From: CAWEWH01 sp963812775 | Lineage (GTDB): Bacteria; Pseudomonadota; Alphaproteobacteria; Rhizobiales; Beijerinckiaceae | Assembly (NCBI GenBank): GCA_963812775.1 | Contig: CAWEWH010000007.1 | Span: forward strand, 744,001-808,000 | Reading direction: 5' to 3' | Length of the DNA stretch: 64,000 nucleotides | Shown: positions 7,453 to 16,798 of the stretch, in pieces | How positions within the stretch are numbered: position 1 is the stretch's first letter | Layout of the letters: every line of letters begins with the position of its first letter | The notes under the pieces: generated by a model | The model's database searches: none | What the model saw: the letters and a program-made list of their open reading frames with translations, nothing else | Told to the model about the DNA's origin: nothing | Program-made: the position numbers and the translations under genes

Positions 7453-8652
7453 ATGCGGCGCTTCATAAAAAACCCCGCGGCTCTGGTCATGCTGGCGGTG
7501 CTCGCTGTCGTGGCGATCGGCGCGCCAGCGGGCGCGCAGCAATCCCGGGAAGGCTTCCAGACAAGTGCGCCGCATGCGCTGCTCATGGACGCCGCGTCGA
7601 GCGCCGTGCTGTTCGAGAAGGCGGCCGACGATCTCGTGGCGCCAGCCAGCATGGTCAAGGTGATGACGGCGGCCGTGCTGTTCGAGGAGATCAAGCAGGG
7701 CCGTCTCAAGCTCACCGACGAGTTTCCAATCTCCGAGAATGCCTGGCGAAGGGGCGGGGCGCCGTCCGGCGGCTCGGCCATGTTCGCGGCGCTGAACAGC
7801 CGCGTCAAAATCGAGGATTTGATCCAAGGCCTGGTCGTGCAATCGGGCAATGACGCCGCCATTGCCATCGCCGAAGGCATCGCCGGCAACGAAGCCAATT
7901 TCGCCGGACTGATGAACAAGCGGGCGCGTGAGATCGGCCTCACCAAATCGACCTTCATGAACGCGAGCGGTCTTGCCGACGACCTGCAGCGCGTCACCGC
8001 CCGCGAGATGGCCAAGCTCGCGAAGGTGGTGATCGACACCTATCCGGATCTCTACGTCTATTTCGGCAAGCCGGAGTTCACCTGGAACAAGATCAGGCAG
8101 ACCAATCGCAACCCGCTGATCGCCATGGGGCTCGGCGCCGATGGCCTCAAGACCGGCTACATCACCGACAGCGGCTTCTGCCTCGTCGGCTCGGCGGTGC
8201 AGAACGGCCAGCGTCTCATCGTCGTCGTCATGGGCCTCAAGACCGCCAAGGACCGCGAGCAGGAATCCCGCAAGCTGCTCGAATTCGGTTTCCGCGCCTT
8301 CGAGACGCGCGATCTTTTTGCCGCCAACGCGGTGGTCGGCGAGGCCAAGGTGTATGGCGGCGCCGTCGGCAGCGTGTCGCTCGTCTCCAAGGTCCCGGTG
8401 AAGGTGTTGCTGCCGCGCGGCTCCACCGACAAGCTGACGGCGCGCATCGTCTATACGGGCCCGCTCATCCCGCCCGTCGGTGCCGGCGCTGAGGTGGCAA
8501 GGCTCAGGGTGATGCGGGGCACGACGCAGGCCCTCGATCTGCCGCTCTACGCCGCAGAGGACGTGCGCCAGGGCGGCCTCGTGCGCCGCGCGCTCGATGC
8601 GGCGCTCGAGGTCGGCACCGGCTTCATCCGCCGCGCGTTCAGCAAGTCATGA
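7453..8652 (+). CDS. dacC: D-alanyl-D-alanine carboxypeptidase (penicillin-binding protein 5/6 type)
   Basis: The 399-residue S11-family serine peptidase trims the terminal D-Ala from peptidoglycan stem peptides in the periplasm. It has a signal peptide (cleavage near GAPAGAQQ). The three active-site motifs are in order: SMVK (SxxK) near residue 66, SGN near residue 132 and KTG near residue 235. The C-terminal PBP5-like domain ends with a likely amphipathic membrane anchor (ALEVGTGFIRRAFSKS). Start ATG 7453 is supported by GGAGGA 7 bases upstream. Its TGA overlaps the tmk ATG (ATGA), indicating translational coupling. The paralogue name dacC rather than dacA or dacF is a guess. Confidence 0.92.
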   Translation: MRRFIKNPAALVMLAVLAVVAIGAPAGAQQSREGFQTSAPHALLMDAASSAVLFEKAADDLVAPASMVKVMTAAVLFEEIKQGRLKLTDEFPISENAWRRGGAPSGGSAMFAALNSRVKIEDLIQGLVVQSGNDAAIAIAEGIAGNEANFAGLMNKRAREIGLTKSTFMNASGLADDLQRVTAREMAKLAKVVIDTYPDLYVYFGKPEFTWNKIRQTNRNPLIAMGLGADGLKTGYITDSGFCLVGSAVQNGQRLIVVVMGLKTAKDREQESRKLLEFGFRAFETRDLFAANAVVGEAKVYGGAVGSVSLVSKVPVKVLLPRGSTDKLTARIVYTGPLIPPVGAGAEVARLRVMRGTTQALDLPLYAAEDVRQGGLVRRALDAALEVGTGFIRRAFSKS

Positions 8653-9341
8653 GCAAGACGGGCCGAGGCAGCTTCATCACGTTCGAGGGCGGCGAGGGCG
8701 CGGGCAAGTCGACGCAGGTGCAGCGGCTGATGGCGCGCCTCGATGCAAACGGCATCAAGGCGATGGCGACGCGCGAGCCCGGCGGCTCGCCAAGGGCCGA
8801 AGAAATTCGCGCCGTCATCCTGTCGGGGAGGGCGCGCCGGCTTGGCCCCATGGCCGAAGCGCTGCTGTTCTCGGCCGCGCGGGCCGATCATCTCGACCAC
8901 ACCATCCGGCCGGCGCTCGCGCGCGGTGTCTGCGTTATCTGCGACCGCTTCGCCAATTCCACCCGTGCCTATCAGGGCGCCTTGGGGAACGTTGCGCCAG
9001 AGGTCCTCTCCGCGCTCGAGCGTGTCGTGATCGGCGTGACGCGACCCGATCTCACCCTCATCCTCGACGTGCCGCCGGAGCTCGGCTTGGCGCGGGCCGC
9101 CGAACGGCGCGCCCAGCGCAATGAAGCGGCGGACCGCTTCGAGGCCGAGGACGCGGCCTTCCATCGCAAGCTCCGGCACGCCTTTCGCCAGATTGCCGAG
9201 GCGGAGCCCGAACGTTGCGTTCTCATTGATGCCAGCGGCGGCCCCGATGTCGTCGAGGCGGGCATCTGGAGCGCGGTGTCGTCGCGGCTGGGTCTGCAGC
9301 ACGCGGACGCCGCCACCAAGGAGCTTGTCGGTGGCCGCTGA
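8649..9341 (+). CDS. tmk: Thymidylate kinase
   Basis: Phosphorylates dTMP to dTDP for DNA synthesis. The 230-residue protein has the P-loop GGEGAGKST at residues 13-21, the DR(F/Y) motif CDRFANST near residue 98, and a LID-type region rich in arginine (RAAERRAQRNEAADRFE) near residue 155. Overlaps dacC upstream by four bases and holB downstream by 11 bases, so the three genes are probably one operon. Confidence 0.95.
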   Translation: MSKTGRGSFITFEGGEGAGKSTQVQRLMARLDANGIKAMATREPGGSPRAEEIRAVILSGRARRLGPMAEALLFSAARADHLDHTIRPALARGVCVICDRFANSTRAYQGALGNVAPEVLSALERVVIGVTRPDLTLILDVPPELGLARAAERRAQRNEAADRFEAEDAAFHRKLRHAFRQIAEAEPERCVLIDASGGPDVVEAGIWSAVSSRLGLQHADAATKELVGGR

Positions 9342-10404
9342 CGACCTCGACGAGCCGGACCGCTTTCCGGACACGCCGCATCCGCGCGAACGGACCGACT
9401 TCTTCGGTCACGGCGACGCTGAGCGGACTTTCCTGGAGGCCTTTCGCTCGGGGCAGCTGCATCATGCCTGGTTGCTCGGTGGGCGGGAAGGCATCGGCAA
9501 GGCGACCTTTGCGTATCGCGCCGCACGTTTCCTGCTCGCTCATCCCGATCCGCGCGCGCCTGCCGTCGCGCGCGCCGACGATCTCGCGGTCGCGGCCGAG
9601 CATCCAGCGGCGCGCAAGGTCGCTGCTCTGTCGCATCCCGATTTCGCCGTCGTGCGCCGCGGTCTGCGCAAGGACAACAAGGGCTATTCGGCGGAAATCT
9701 CCGTCGATGTGGTCCGCCGTGCGCTCGAGCTGTTTCACGCCACGGCTGGAGGAGGGGGCTATCGCGTCTGCGTCGTTGACGCCGCCGACGAGCTCAACGA
9801 CAGCAGCGCCAACGCCCTCCTGAAGATGCTCGAGGAGCCGCCGCGGCGCTCCATCTTCTTCATCGTCGCCCACCGTCCGGCGCTCCTCTTGCCGACCATC
9901 CGCTCGCGTTGCCGGTTCCTCTCGTTCCGACCTCTCGAAGCGTCCGCCGTCGAGAGGGTCGTGAGGTCGCTTGGCGAGCCGTGGTCGGACAGCGATGCGG
10001 CTTCGATCGCCCGTGCCGCCGCGCTGTCGGGCGGCTCGGTGCATCGCGCCTTGTTGTTCCTCGACGACGACACCGTGGAATTGGCGGAGCGCGTGAACCG
10101 GCTGCTCGAACGGCTGCCCCAACTCGATATCGCTGCCGTCGTGGCGCTCGCCGAAAGCGTTGGCGCGCGCGGCCGTGAAGGTGACCTCGACGTTGCCATC
10201 GGGCTCGTATTCGATTGGGTGGCGGCACGCATCAAGGCCGAGGCTCAGCAGGGGGCAGGTCGCCTTGCCTCGCTAGTGGAGGTATGGGAGAAGTGCGCCC
10301 AGGCGGCGCGCGATGCTGAGGCGTACAACCTCGATCGCCGCCCCCTCGTCATCTCGATGTTCGGCGAACTTGCGGACGCCATGCGGCGCGCGCGTGCTGC
10401 TTGA
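9331..10404 (+). CDS. holB: DNA polymerase III delta-prime subunit
   Basis: Clamp-loader subunit that helps load the beta sliding clamp. The reading frame is open further upstream, but the GTG at 9331, overlapping the end of tmk, gives the family-like N-terminus (ERTDFFGHGDAERTFLEAF). The AAA+ core is visible: GGREGIGKATF near residue 50 as a degenerate P-loop, CVVDAADELNDSSANALLK near residue 150, and LLPTIRSRCRF as sensor 1/arginine-finger SRC motif. Length about 357 residues, as in other alphaproteobacteria. Confidence 0.92.
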   Translation: MAADDLDEPDRFPDTPHPRERTDFFGHGDAERTFLEAFRSGQLHHAWLLGGREGIGKATFAYRAARFLLAHPDPRAPAVARADDLAVAAEHPAARKVAALSHPDFAVVRRGLRKDNKGYSAEISVDVVRRALELFHATAGGGGYRVCVVDAADELNDSSANALLKMLEEPPRRSIFFIVAHRPALLLPTIRSRCRFLSFRPLEASAVERVVRSLGEPWSDSDAASIARAAALSGGSVHRALLFLDDDTVELAERVNRLLERLPQLDIAAVVALAESVGARGREGDLDVAIGLVFDWVAARIKAEAQQGAGRLASLVEVWEKCAQAARDAEAYNLDRRPLVISMFGELADAMRRARAA

Positions 10405-10431
10405 TCCGCCCCGGCCAAGACGGTTGAGCGC

Positions 10432-11997
10432 ATGGCTGAACGCCCCACTTTTTTCGTCACGACGCCGATCTTCTACCCCAACGGCGTCCCTCATATCGGC
10501 CACGCCTACACGTCGCTGGTGACGGACGCGATCGCCCGCTTCAAGCGGCTCGACGGCTACGATGTGTTCTTCCTGACCGGCACCGACGAGCACGGCCTCA
10601 AGATGAAGCAGACGGCGCAGGCCGAAGGCTTGACCCCGCAGGCCCTTGCCGACCGCAACTCCGGCCGCTTCCGCGACATGATGGCGGCGCTCAACGTGTC
10701 ATATGACGATTTCATTCGCACCACCGAGCCGCGCCATCGCCGTTCCTGCGAAGCGCTCTGGCAACGGATGGAGAAGGCCGGCGATATTTTCCTCGACAAA
10801 TATGCCGGCTGGTATTCGGTGCGGCAGGAAGCCTATTTCGACAAGTCGGAGACGACGGTCGGCGCCGACGGCGTCAGGCGCGAGCCGCTGGGCTCGCCGG
10901 TGGAATGGACCGAGGAGGAAACATACTTCTTCCGCCTCTCGAGCTACCAGGATCGGCTGCTGGCTCACTACGAGCGCAATCCCGACTTCATCATGCCACC
11001 CGAACGGCGCAACGAGGTCGCGAGCTTCGTCAAGAGCGGTTTGAAGGATCTGTCGATCTCGCGCACGACCCTCGACTGGGGCATCAACGTGCCGGGCGCC
11101 GAGAACCACGTGATGTATGTGTGGGTGGACGCGCTCACCAACTACATCACCGCCGCCGGCTTCCCCGACGAGAACGCACCGCGCTGGCGCTACTGGCCGG
11201 CGCAGCACATCATCGGCAAGGACATCGTGCGCTTCCACGCTGTCTATTGGCCGGCCTTTCTCATGTCGGCCGGCATCGCGCTGCCGACACGCGTCTCCGC
11301 GCACGGTTTCCTGTTCAACCGTGGGGAAAAGATGTCGAAGTCGGTCGGCAACGTCGTCGATCCGTTCGAGCTGGTGCAAGCCTTCGGCGCCGACCAGGTC
11401 CGCTACTTCTTCCTGCGCGAAGTGCCGTTCGGCCAGGACGGCAGCTACAGCGTCGAGTCGATCGTCAACCGCATCAATGCCGATCTCGCCAACGATCTCG
11501 GCAACCTGGCGCAACGCTCGCTCACCATGATCGCCCGCAATTGCCAGAGCAAGCTGCCGGAAACCGGCAAGTTCACCGCCGAGGATGAGGCGCTGATCGC
11601 GGCCGCCGACGCGCTGCGCGGGAAAGCGCAGGCCGCTATGTCGACCTTCGCGTTGAACACGGTGCTCGCCGATATCTGGGCCGTGGTCTCGGAAGCCAAT
11701 CGCTATTTCGCCGCTCAGCAGCCGTGGGCGTTGCGCAAGACCGATCCTGCCCGCATGGCGACGGTGCTCTACGTCACGGCCGAGGTGCTGCGCGCGGCCG
11801 GCATTCTGGCGCAGCCATTCATCCCGAAGGCTGCCGCGAAGCTTCTTGATCTCCTTGCCGTGCCGCTCGACAAGCGCAACTTCGCGGCGCTGGGGCAGGG
11901 CGGAAGGCTCCCGGTCGGCGCGAGCCTGCCTGAGCCCGCGCCAATCCTGCCCCGTTACGTCGATCCGGACGAGAAGTCGCAAGCAAAGACAGCCTGA
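10432..11997 (+). CDS. metG: Methionyl-tRNA synthetase
   Basis: Class I aminoacyl-tRNA synthetase of 521 residues that charges tRNA-Met in the cytosol. The HIGH-type motif is PHIGHAYT near residue 20 and the KMSKS loop is GEKMSKSVGN near residue 300. The anticodon-binding helical domain follows. There is no C-terminal tRNA-binding (EMAP-like) extension, as is usual for the short alphaproteobacterial type. It sits 28 bases after holB and 3 bases before tatD, in a probable operon. Confidence 0.96.
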   Translation: MAERPTFFVTTPIFYPNGVPHIGHAYTSLVTDAIARFKRLDGYDVFFLTGTDEHGLKMKQTAQAEGLTPQALADRNSGRFRDMMAALNVSYDDFIRTTEPRHRRSCEALWQRMEKAGDIFLDKYAGWYSVRQEAYFDKSETTVGADGVRREPLGSPVEWTEEETYFFRLSSYQDRLLAHYERNPDFIMPPERRNEVASFVKSGLKDLSISRTTLDWGINVPGAENHVMYVWVDALTNYITAAGFPDENAPRWRYWPAQHIIGKDIVRFHAVYWPAFLMSAGIALPTRVSAHGFLFNRGEKMSKSVGNVVDPFELVQAFGADQVRYFFLREVPFGQDGSYSVESIVNRINADLANDLGNLAQRSLTMIARNCQSKLPETGKFTAEDEALIAAADALRGKAQAAMSTFALNTVLADIWAVVSEANRYFAAQQPWALRKTDPARMATVLYVTAEVLRAAGILAQPFIPKAAAKLLDLLAVPLDKRNFAALGQGGRLPVGASLPEPAPILPRYVDPDEKSQAKTA

Positions 11998-11999
11998 CG

Positions 12000-12806
12000 A
12001 TGCTGGTCGACAGCCATTGCCATCTCGATCATCGCGAGCTCGCCGGCGAGACGGAAGCGATCCTGGCGCGGGCCGAGGCGGTAGGCGTCACCCGCTTGCT
12101 CACCATCTCGACGCACGTATCGCGCTTCGATACCTACCGTGCGCTGGCCGAGCGGCACGACCGCGTCTTCTTCACCATCGGCACCCATCCGCACCACGCG
12201 GCCGAGGAGCCCGACATTCCGGCAAGGCACATTGCCGCGCTGTCGGTGCATCCGCGTTGCGTAGGGATCGGTGAGGCTGGCCTCGACTACTATTACGACC
12301 GCAGCCCACGCGACATCCAGGCGCGGGTTTTCCGCACGCACATCTGCGTGGCGCGCGAGACCGGGCTGCCGCTCGTCATCCATGCGCGCGACGCCGACGC
12401 CGACATGATCGCCATCCTCCGCGAGGAAGCCCAACAGGGCGCCTTCAAGGCGGTGCTGCATTGCTTCTCGTCGGGAGCGGCGTTGGCGGAGGCCGGTATC
12501 GAGCTTGGATTCTACGTGTCGTTCTCCGGCATCTTGACATTCAAGCGGTCGGAGGAGCTGCGGCGCATCGCGGCCGCCGTGCCGATGGATCGGCTCTTGG
12601 TGGAGACGGACGCGCCGTATCTTGCGCCCGAGCCGTATCGCGGCAAGCGCAACGAGCCGGCCTACACGGTGTTCACGGCGCGCGTACTCGCAGCGCTTCG
12701 CGACGTGAGCGAAACCGAGATCGCCAGCATCACGACGGACAACTTCGCGCGCCTGTTCGCCAAGGCCGCCGTTCAGCCGGCACGCCAGGCGGTGACAGGG
12801 GCATGA
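12000..12806 (+). CDS. tatD: TatD family metal-dependent deoxyribonuclease
   Basis: The 268-residue TIM-barrel hydrolase has metal-binding motifs in order: DSHCHLDH at residue 4, GEAGLDYYYD near residue 92, VIHARDAD near residue 128, HCFSSG near residue 154 and ETDAPYL near residue 202. The family acts as 3'-5' DNA exonuclease or D-aminoacyl hydrolase in quality control. The start lies two bases after the metG stop. Its final 57 bases belong to the 200-bp tandem duplication, so a second copy of its C-terminal tail (LFAKAAVQPARQAVTGA) lies 200 bases downstream. Confidence 0.93.
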   Translation: MLVDSHCHLDHRELAGETEAILARAEAVGVTRLLTISTHVSRFDTYRALAERHDRVFFTIGTHPHHAAEEPDIPARHIAALSVHPRCVGIGEAGLDYYYDRSPRDIQARVFRTHICVARETGLPLVIHARDADADMIAILREEAQQGAFKAVLHCFSSGAALAEAGIELGFYVSFSGILTFKRSEELRRIAAAVPMDRLLVETDAPYLAPEPYRGKRNEPAYTVFTARVLAALRDVSETEIASITTDNFARLFAKAAVQPARQAVTGA

Positions 12807-13152
12807 CCTTTGTGGTCACGATCCTCGGCTGCGGCTCGTCGGGCGGAGTACCGCGCGTCGCAGACGGCTGGGGCGCCTGCAATCCAAACAACCCCAAGAA
12901 CCGCCGGCGCCGCTGCTCGATCCTCATTGAAAGGCGCGGAGCAGGCGGACGCCTGTTCGCCAAGGCCGCCGTTCAGCCGGCACGCCAGGCGGTGACAGGG
13001 GCATGACCTTTGTGGTCACGATCCTCGGCTGCGGCTCGTCGGGCGGAGTACCGCGCGTCGCAGACGGCTGGGGCGCCTGCAATCCAAACAACCCCAAGAA
13101 CCGCCGGCGCCGCTGCTCGATCCTCATTGAAAGGCGCGGAGCAGGCGGACGC
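12750..13152 (+). repeat. Perfect 200-bp tandem duplication
   Basis: Bases 12750-12949 are repeated without a mismatch from 12950, with identity continuing to 13152, so the period is exactly 200 bp. The unit contains the last 57 bases of tatD and about the first 147 bases of the following MBL-fold hydrolase gene. The duplication leaves both genes with one complete copy plus an intervening chimeric fragment. A flawless copy with a round-number period is more suggestive of an assembly artefact than of an aged duplication. Confidence 0.95.
12803..13006 (+). pseudogene. Truncated duplicate 5' end of the MBL-fold hydrolase gene
   Basis: The frame starts MTFVVTILGCGSSGGVPRVA exactly as the intact gene at 13003. 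After RRGAGGR it runs into the duplicated tatD tail (LFAKAAVQPARQAVTGA) and stops. It overlaps tatD by the four bases ATGA. It lacks the metal-binding HxHxDH motif and cannot be a functional hydrolase. A direct product of the 200-bp duplication. Confidence 0.9.
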
Positions 13153-13807
13153 ACCACCGTCCTGGTTGATGCCTCGCCTGACCTGCGTGAACAACTGCTC
13201 GGCGAGGACGTAAAGCACCTTGACGGCGTGCTGATCACCCACGAACACGCCGACCATGTGCACGGCATCGACGATCTGCGGCCGCTCGCCATCCATATGC
13301 GCCGGCGCATCGACGTTCTGGATGGACGCCAAGACGAGCCACTTTGTCGCAGAACGATTCGGCTATTGCTTTCGGGCTCCGGACGGCAGCGACTATCCGC
13401 CGATCTTGACCGAACATCGCATGACCGCCGGCACGCCCATGTCCGTGGACGGCGCCGGTGGAGCGCTGACGGCCTTGCCGTTCGACATGGAGCACGGCCG
13501 CGGCAGCGCGCTTGGGCTGCGGTTCGGGCGCGCGGCCTATCTGAGCGACATAAGCCAACTCCCGGTGGAAAGCCGCGCGCACGTCGAGGGCCTCGAACTC
13601 CTCATCATCGACGCGCTGCGACGGCGTCCGCATCCGACCCATTTCAGCCTCAGCGACGCGCTGAGGCTGATTGAGGAGATCAAACCGCGGCGCGCAGTCC
13701 TGACCAACATGCACACCGACCTCGATTACGATGCGCTTGCGGCGGAACTGCCGGCGCAAATCGAGCCGGCCTACGACGGCATGAAGCTCGAAGTGCCGAG
13801 CGACTAA
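13003..13807 (+). CDS. MBL-fold metal-dependent hydrolase (PhnP-like), one frameshift
   Basis: Metallo-beta-lactamase-fold phosphodiesterase-like protein. The N-terminal GCGSSGGVP loop is seen at residue 9 and the signature THEHADHVHGIDDLR near residue 80. After a +1 shift near 13315-13318 (GACGTTCTGG, where GACGTCTGG would keep the frame) the protein continues WMDAKTSHFVAERFGYCF, then AAYLSDISQLP and LTNMHTDLDYDAL, supplying later metal ligands. The restored length, about 267 residues, is normal. In this position next to tatD the gene is common in Hyphomicrobiales; the substrate is unknown. The surrounding sequence is well conserved, so the shift is probably a sequence error. Confidence 0.8.
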
Positions 13808-13915
13808 ACTTTGAGAGATTGCCCGCAAGGTCTTGGTCAGGAAGGCTTTGGCCGGCCTGAAGCTCGGTCTTTCCATATCGATTTCAAGTTAGTTCCATAA
13901 TATGTCTTATGCGAA

Positions 13916-14182
13916 TTATATGGCCTCCTTGGAGCCGGCGGCGCGCCGCAGCCGGCGTTTGCGGGCTTCGGTCATGCCCCGCCAGTGCGTATCGCTGAGC
14001 CCGGCGTCGAGGGCATAGAGAGTGTTGAGGGTGATGATCTTGCCGAACAGAAATCGCAGGCGCGCGTAGGCTTGCACCGCGCCCATTTTCCGCAGATCGG
14101 CTTCGTCACGCACGCCAATTTCGGCAAGGCGTCGGGCGGTCGCCGGGCCGAGGTTGGGAAGTTCTTCGATCGGCCGCGTCAC
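13916..14182 (-). CDS. TfoX/Sxy C-terminal-domain protein
   Basis: The 88-residue protein consists of only the TfoX C-terminal domain: helix-hairpin-helix-like ELPNLGPATARRLAEIGV at residues 7-24, then DLRKMGAVQAYARLRF and a basic C-terminus. In gammaproteobacteria full-length TfoX regulates competence; stand-alone C-domains in alphaproteobacteria have no established role. Convergent with the MBL gene; bases 13808-13915 between them are AT-rich and empty. Confidence 0.82.
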   Translation of the reverse strand: MTRPIEELPNLGPATARRLAEIGVRDEADLRKMGAVQAYARLRFLFGKIITLNTLYALDAGLSDTHWRGMTEARKRRLRRAAGSKEAI

Positions 14183-14242
14183 ATGTCCCTCGCCGAATGC
14201 CCAATTCGTGGCAGCTCGAGCGTCAGGGTTTGACAGGAGCGG

Positions 14243-14437
14243 CTATGGCCAGATTGGCGCGAGGATGTGGCCGAACAGAAGCTCGGTGAAGACGCCGAGC
14301 GCGAGCGATCCGGCGAGTCCCATCATGAAAAGCCACTGAACGATCGTGTGCGCGATCGCTGAGTGGTGGGCTTGTCCAGCTTCTTGGTGCCAGTGATCGT
14401 ACTGGTCGTCGGGATTGTCGTTGATGACTCGGGCCAT
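14243..14437 (-). CDS. Small single-pass membrane protein, hypothetical
   Basis: 64 residues: a His/Asp/Gln-rich soluble N-terminus (NDNPDDQYDHWHQEAG) and one hydrophobic segment (IVQWLFMMGLAGSLALGVFT) near the C-terminus. I do not recognise a family. The size and the His-rich head recall small accessory subunits of respiratory complexes, but that is only an analogy. It lies 60 bases upstream of the tfoX-like gene on the same strand and is divergent from mazG. Confidence 0.55.
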   Translation of the reverse strand: MARVINDNPDDQYDHWHQEAGQAHHSAIAHTIVQWLFMMGLAGSLALGVFTELLFGHILAPIWP

Positions 14438-14549
14438 GGCGATGTGCCTCTCCCCATGTCAACGCTGCAACCGCTGTCGGGTTCGGCGGAATGTTCTCGC
14501 TGACGCAGCATCTGCGTGGTGAGCATATGGAAAGCGTCGTGCGCCTTCT

Positions 14550-15461
14550 ATGCTGGACGCCACAGAGCCGCATTTAGCCGAATGCCTGGAGCCAAACGTG
14601 CGCCCGTCCCGTGACATTGCCAAGCTCGTTGAAATCATGGCTGCCTTGCGCACGCCGAAGACCGGCTGCCCTTGGGACCTCGAGCAGAGTTTTGAGACAA
14701 TTGTTCCCTACACAATTGAAGAGGCCTACGAGGTGGCCGAGGCTGTTTCGCGCGGCGATCTCGCCGATCTCAAGGACGAACTCGGCGATCTTCTGCTGCA
14801 GGTCGTCTTTCACGCGCGAATGGCCGAAGAGCAGGGAGCCTTTGCGTTCCCCAACGTCGTCGAAGCGATCACGGAAAAATTGATCCGCCGCCATCCCCAC
14901 GTGTTCGGTGATCGGCGCGGCATGACCGCCGCCGATGTCAAGGGATTGTGGGCTAAGATCAAAGGTGAGGAGAAGGAGAAGCGGCGTGCGAAGCGGGCGG
15001 CAGCAGGCCTTGATGCCTCACCGCCGAGTTTGCTCGATGATGTTCCGCTCGCCCTCCCCGCGCTCAGCCGTGCTGAGACGCTGCAGAGGCGTGTGGTTGC
15101 GGTGGGGTTCGACTGGCCGGACACCGCGCAGGTGATCGATAAAATTCGCGAAGAACTGGCCGAGACCGAGGTGGCGCTGAAGAAGCAGGATCGGGCCGAG
15201 CTCGCCGACGAGATCGGCGATCTGCTGTTTACCGTTGCCAATCTCGCCCGCCATGCCGGCATCGACGCCGAGGACGCGTTGCGGGCCACGAACCGCAAGT
15301 TTGAACGGCGCTTTCGCTTCGTCGAGAGCGGTCTCGCCGCGCGCGGCAAGGCGCCGGTGCAATCGAGCCTCGACGAGATGGAAGCGCTTTGGCAGGACGC
15401 CAAGGCGGCTGAACGCGAGCAGGTCAGCGCACCCGCTTCGCCCCCGGTGCGCGGCGCATGA
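14550..15461 (+). CDS. mazG: Nucleoside triphosphate pyrophosphohydrolase MazG
   Basis: Hydrolyses (d)NTPs to monophosphates and PPi as a house-cleaning enzyme. The 303-residue product has two MazG modules. The first shows CPWDLEQSFETI then EEAYEVAEAV and DELGDLLLQVVFH. The second shows REELAETEVAL and ADEIGDLLFTVANLARH near residue 220. The paired E-x2-E and E-x2-D metal-binding motifs are intact. Its last 38 bases overlap the 3' end of hflX tail to tail. In this group mazG normally neighbours hflX and hfq. Confidence 0.94.
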   Translation: MLDATEPHLAECLEPNVRPSRDIAKLVEIMAALRTPKTGCPWDLEQSFETIVPYTIEEAYEVAEAVSRGDLADLKDELGDLLLQVVFHARMAEEQGAFAFPNVVEAITEKLIRRHPHVFGDRRGMTAADVKGLWAKIKGEEKEKRRAKRAAAGLDASPPSLLDDVPLALPALSRAETLQRRVVAVGFDWPDTAQVIDKIREELAETEVALKKQDRAELADEIGDLLFTVANLARHAGIDAEDALRATNRKFERRFRFVESGLAARGKAPVQSSLDEMEALWQDAKAAEREQVSAPASPPVRGA

Positions 15462-16797
15462 GGCGCGGCTCCTTCTCGGGTGCGATCCGCACAGCGAGCA
15501 CCTGCCGGCCTTCGGCGTCGCTGCGACGATCGAGCACCTCCGCCTCCTCGTAGAGCCAGTTCAGGGCGCCACCCTGCTTGGAGTCGAGCGTCACTCGATA
15601 GACCGCCCGGCCGCCGGCAATGCGCGTTTCGATGGCCGCCTTGAGCACATCAAGCCCCTCGCCGGTGAGAGCCGAGACAAGGATTGGCCGCGAGGCGGCC
15701 CCTCGGTTCTCGGCCAGCGTCTTGAGACGCGCCCTCTCCTCTTGATCGAGCCGATCGGCCTTGTTCCAGACCGCGATGATGCGCACGTGATCTTCCGGAT
15801 TGATGCCGAGCTCGCGCATCACCGTCGATACGTCGCTTGCCTGCGCCTCGGTGTCGCCGTGCGAAACATCGCGCACATGCAGCAGCACGTGGGCAGCGAT
15901 CACGTCCTCGAGGGTGGCGCGGAAGGCTGCCACCAGCATGGTGGGGAGATCCGAGATGAAGCCCACCGTATCGGACAGGACGGCCTTGGCGCCGTGCGGT
16001 AGCGTGACGAGGCGCGCCGTCGGATCGAGGGTGGCGAACAACATGTCCTCGGCCCCGACTTTTGCAGCCGTGAGCTTGTTGAACAGCGTCGACTTGCCGG
16101 CATTGGTGTAGCCCACGAGCGCGATTGTCGGATACGGCACTTTGAGCCGCCCTGCCCGGTTCAGCGCCCGCGTGCGCTTCACCTGATCGAGCTCCTTCTC
16201 GATGCGCGTGATGCGCTCCTGAATGAGGCGCCGGTCGGTTTCGATCTGCGTCTCGCCCGGACCGCCGAGAAAGCCGAAACCGCCACGCTGGCGCTCCAGA
16301 TGGGTCCAGGACCGCACGAGCCGGCTCTTCTGGTAGTTCAGGTGCGCCAGCTCCACCTGCAGGGCGCCCTCCTTGGTGCGGGCTCGCCGGCCGAAGATTT
16401 CGAGGATCAGCCCCGTCCGATCGATGACCTTGGCCTTCCAGGCCCGTTCGAGGTTGCGTTGCTGTACAGGCGACAGGGCGCAGTCCATCACCACGAGGCC
16501 GGCAGCCTCGGCGGCCACCAGGCCGGCGATCTCCTCGACCTTGCCCTTCCCCAGAAAGGTGGCGGGCCGGATGGTTCCGAGATTGACCGGAAGGGCGGTG
16601 ACAACGTCGAGATCGATGGCGCCGGCGAGACCCACAGCCTCTGCGAGACGGGCCTCGCTATCGCGTCCCGCGCCGCTCGCCGCGGACGGACTTGCGTAGG
16701 GGCCAACGACGAGTGAGCGTGTTCCGGATGCGACCTTGCGCTCCGGTTCGGCGCTATCGGCGCCAAGCGCCCCCTTGCGCCCTTTCGGTTCGGTCAA
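15424..16797 (-). CDS. hflX: Ribosome-associated GTPase HflX
   Basis: 457-residue OBG-HflX superfamily GTPase that splits or rescues stalled ribosomes. The N-terminal HflX domain includes FLGKGKVEEIAGLV near residue 80 and a glycine-rich linker with RGGFGFLGGPGETQIETDRR near residue 175. The G domain has G1 GYTNAGKST near residue 240, G3 DTVGF and G4 NKAD. The frame begins with TTG at 16797, one base after the hfq stop; no better start is seen. This hfq-hflX pairing is conserved across proteobacteria. The 3' end overlaps mazG. Confidence 0.94.
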   Translation of the reverse strand: MTEPKGRKGALGADSAEPERKVASGTRSLVVGPYASPSAASGAGRDSEARLAEAVGLAGAIDLDVVTALPVNLGTIRPATFLGKGKVEEIAGLVAAEAAGLVVMDCALSPVQQRNLERAWKAKVIDRTGLILEIFGRRARTKEGALQVELAHLNYQKSRLVRSWTHLERQRGGFGFLGGPGETQIETDRRLIQERITRIEKELDQVKRTRALNRAGRLKVPYPTIALVGYTNAGKSTLFNKLTAAKVGAEDMLFATLDPTARLVTLPHGAKAVLSDTVGFISDLPTMLVAAFRATLEDVIAAHVLLHVRDVSHGDTEAQASDVSTVMRELGINPEDHVRIIAVWNKADRLDQEERARLKTLAENRGAASRPILVSALTGEGLDVLKAAIETRIAGGRAVYRVTLDSKQGGALNWLYEEAEVLDRRSDAEGRQVLAVRIAPEKEPRLMRRAPGAKRVR

Positions 16798-16798
16798 A

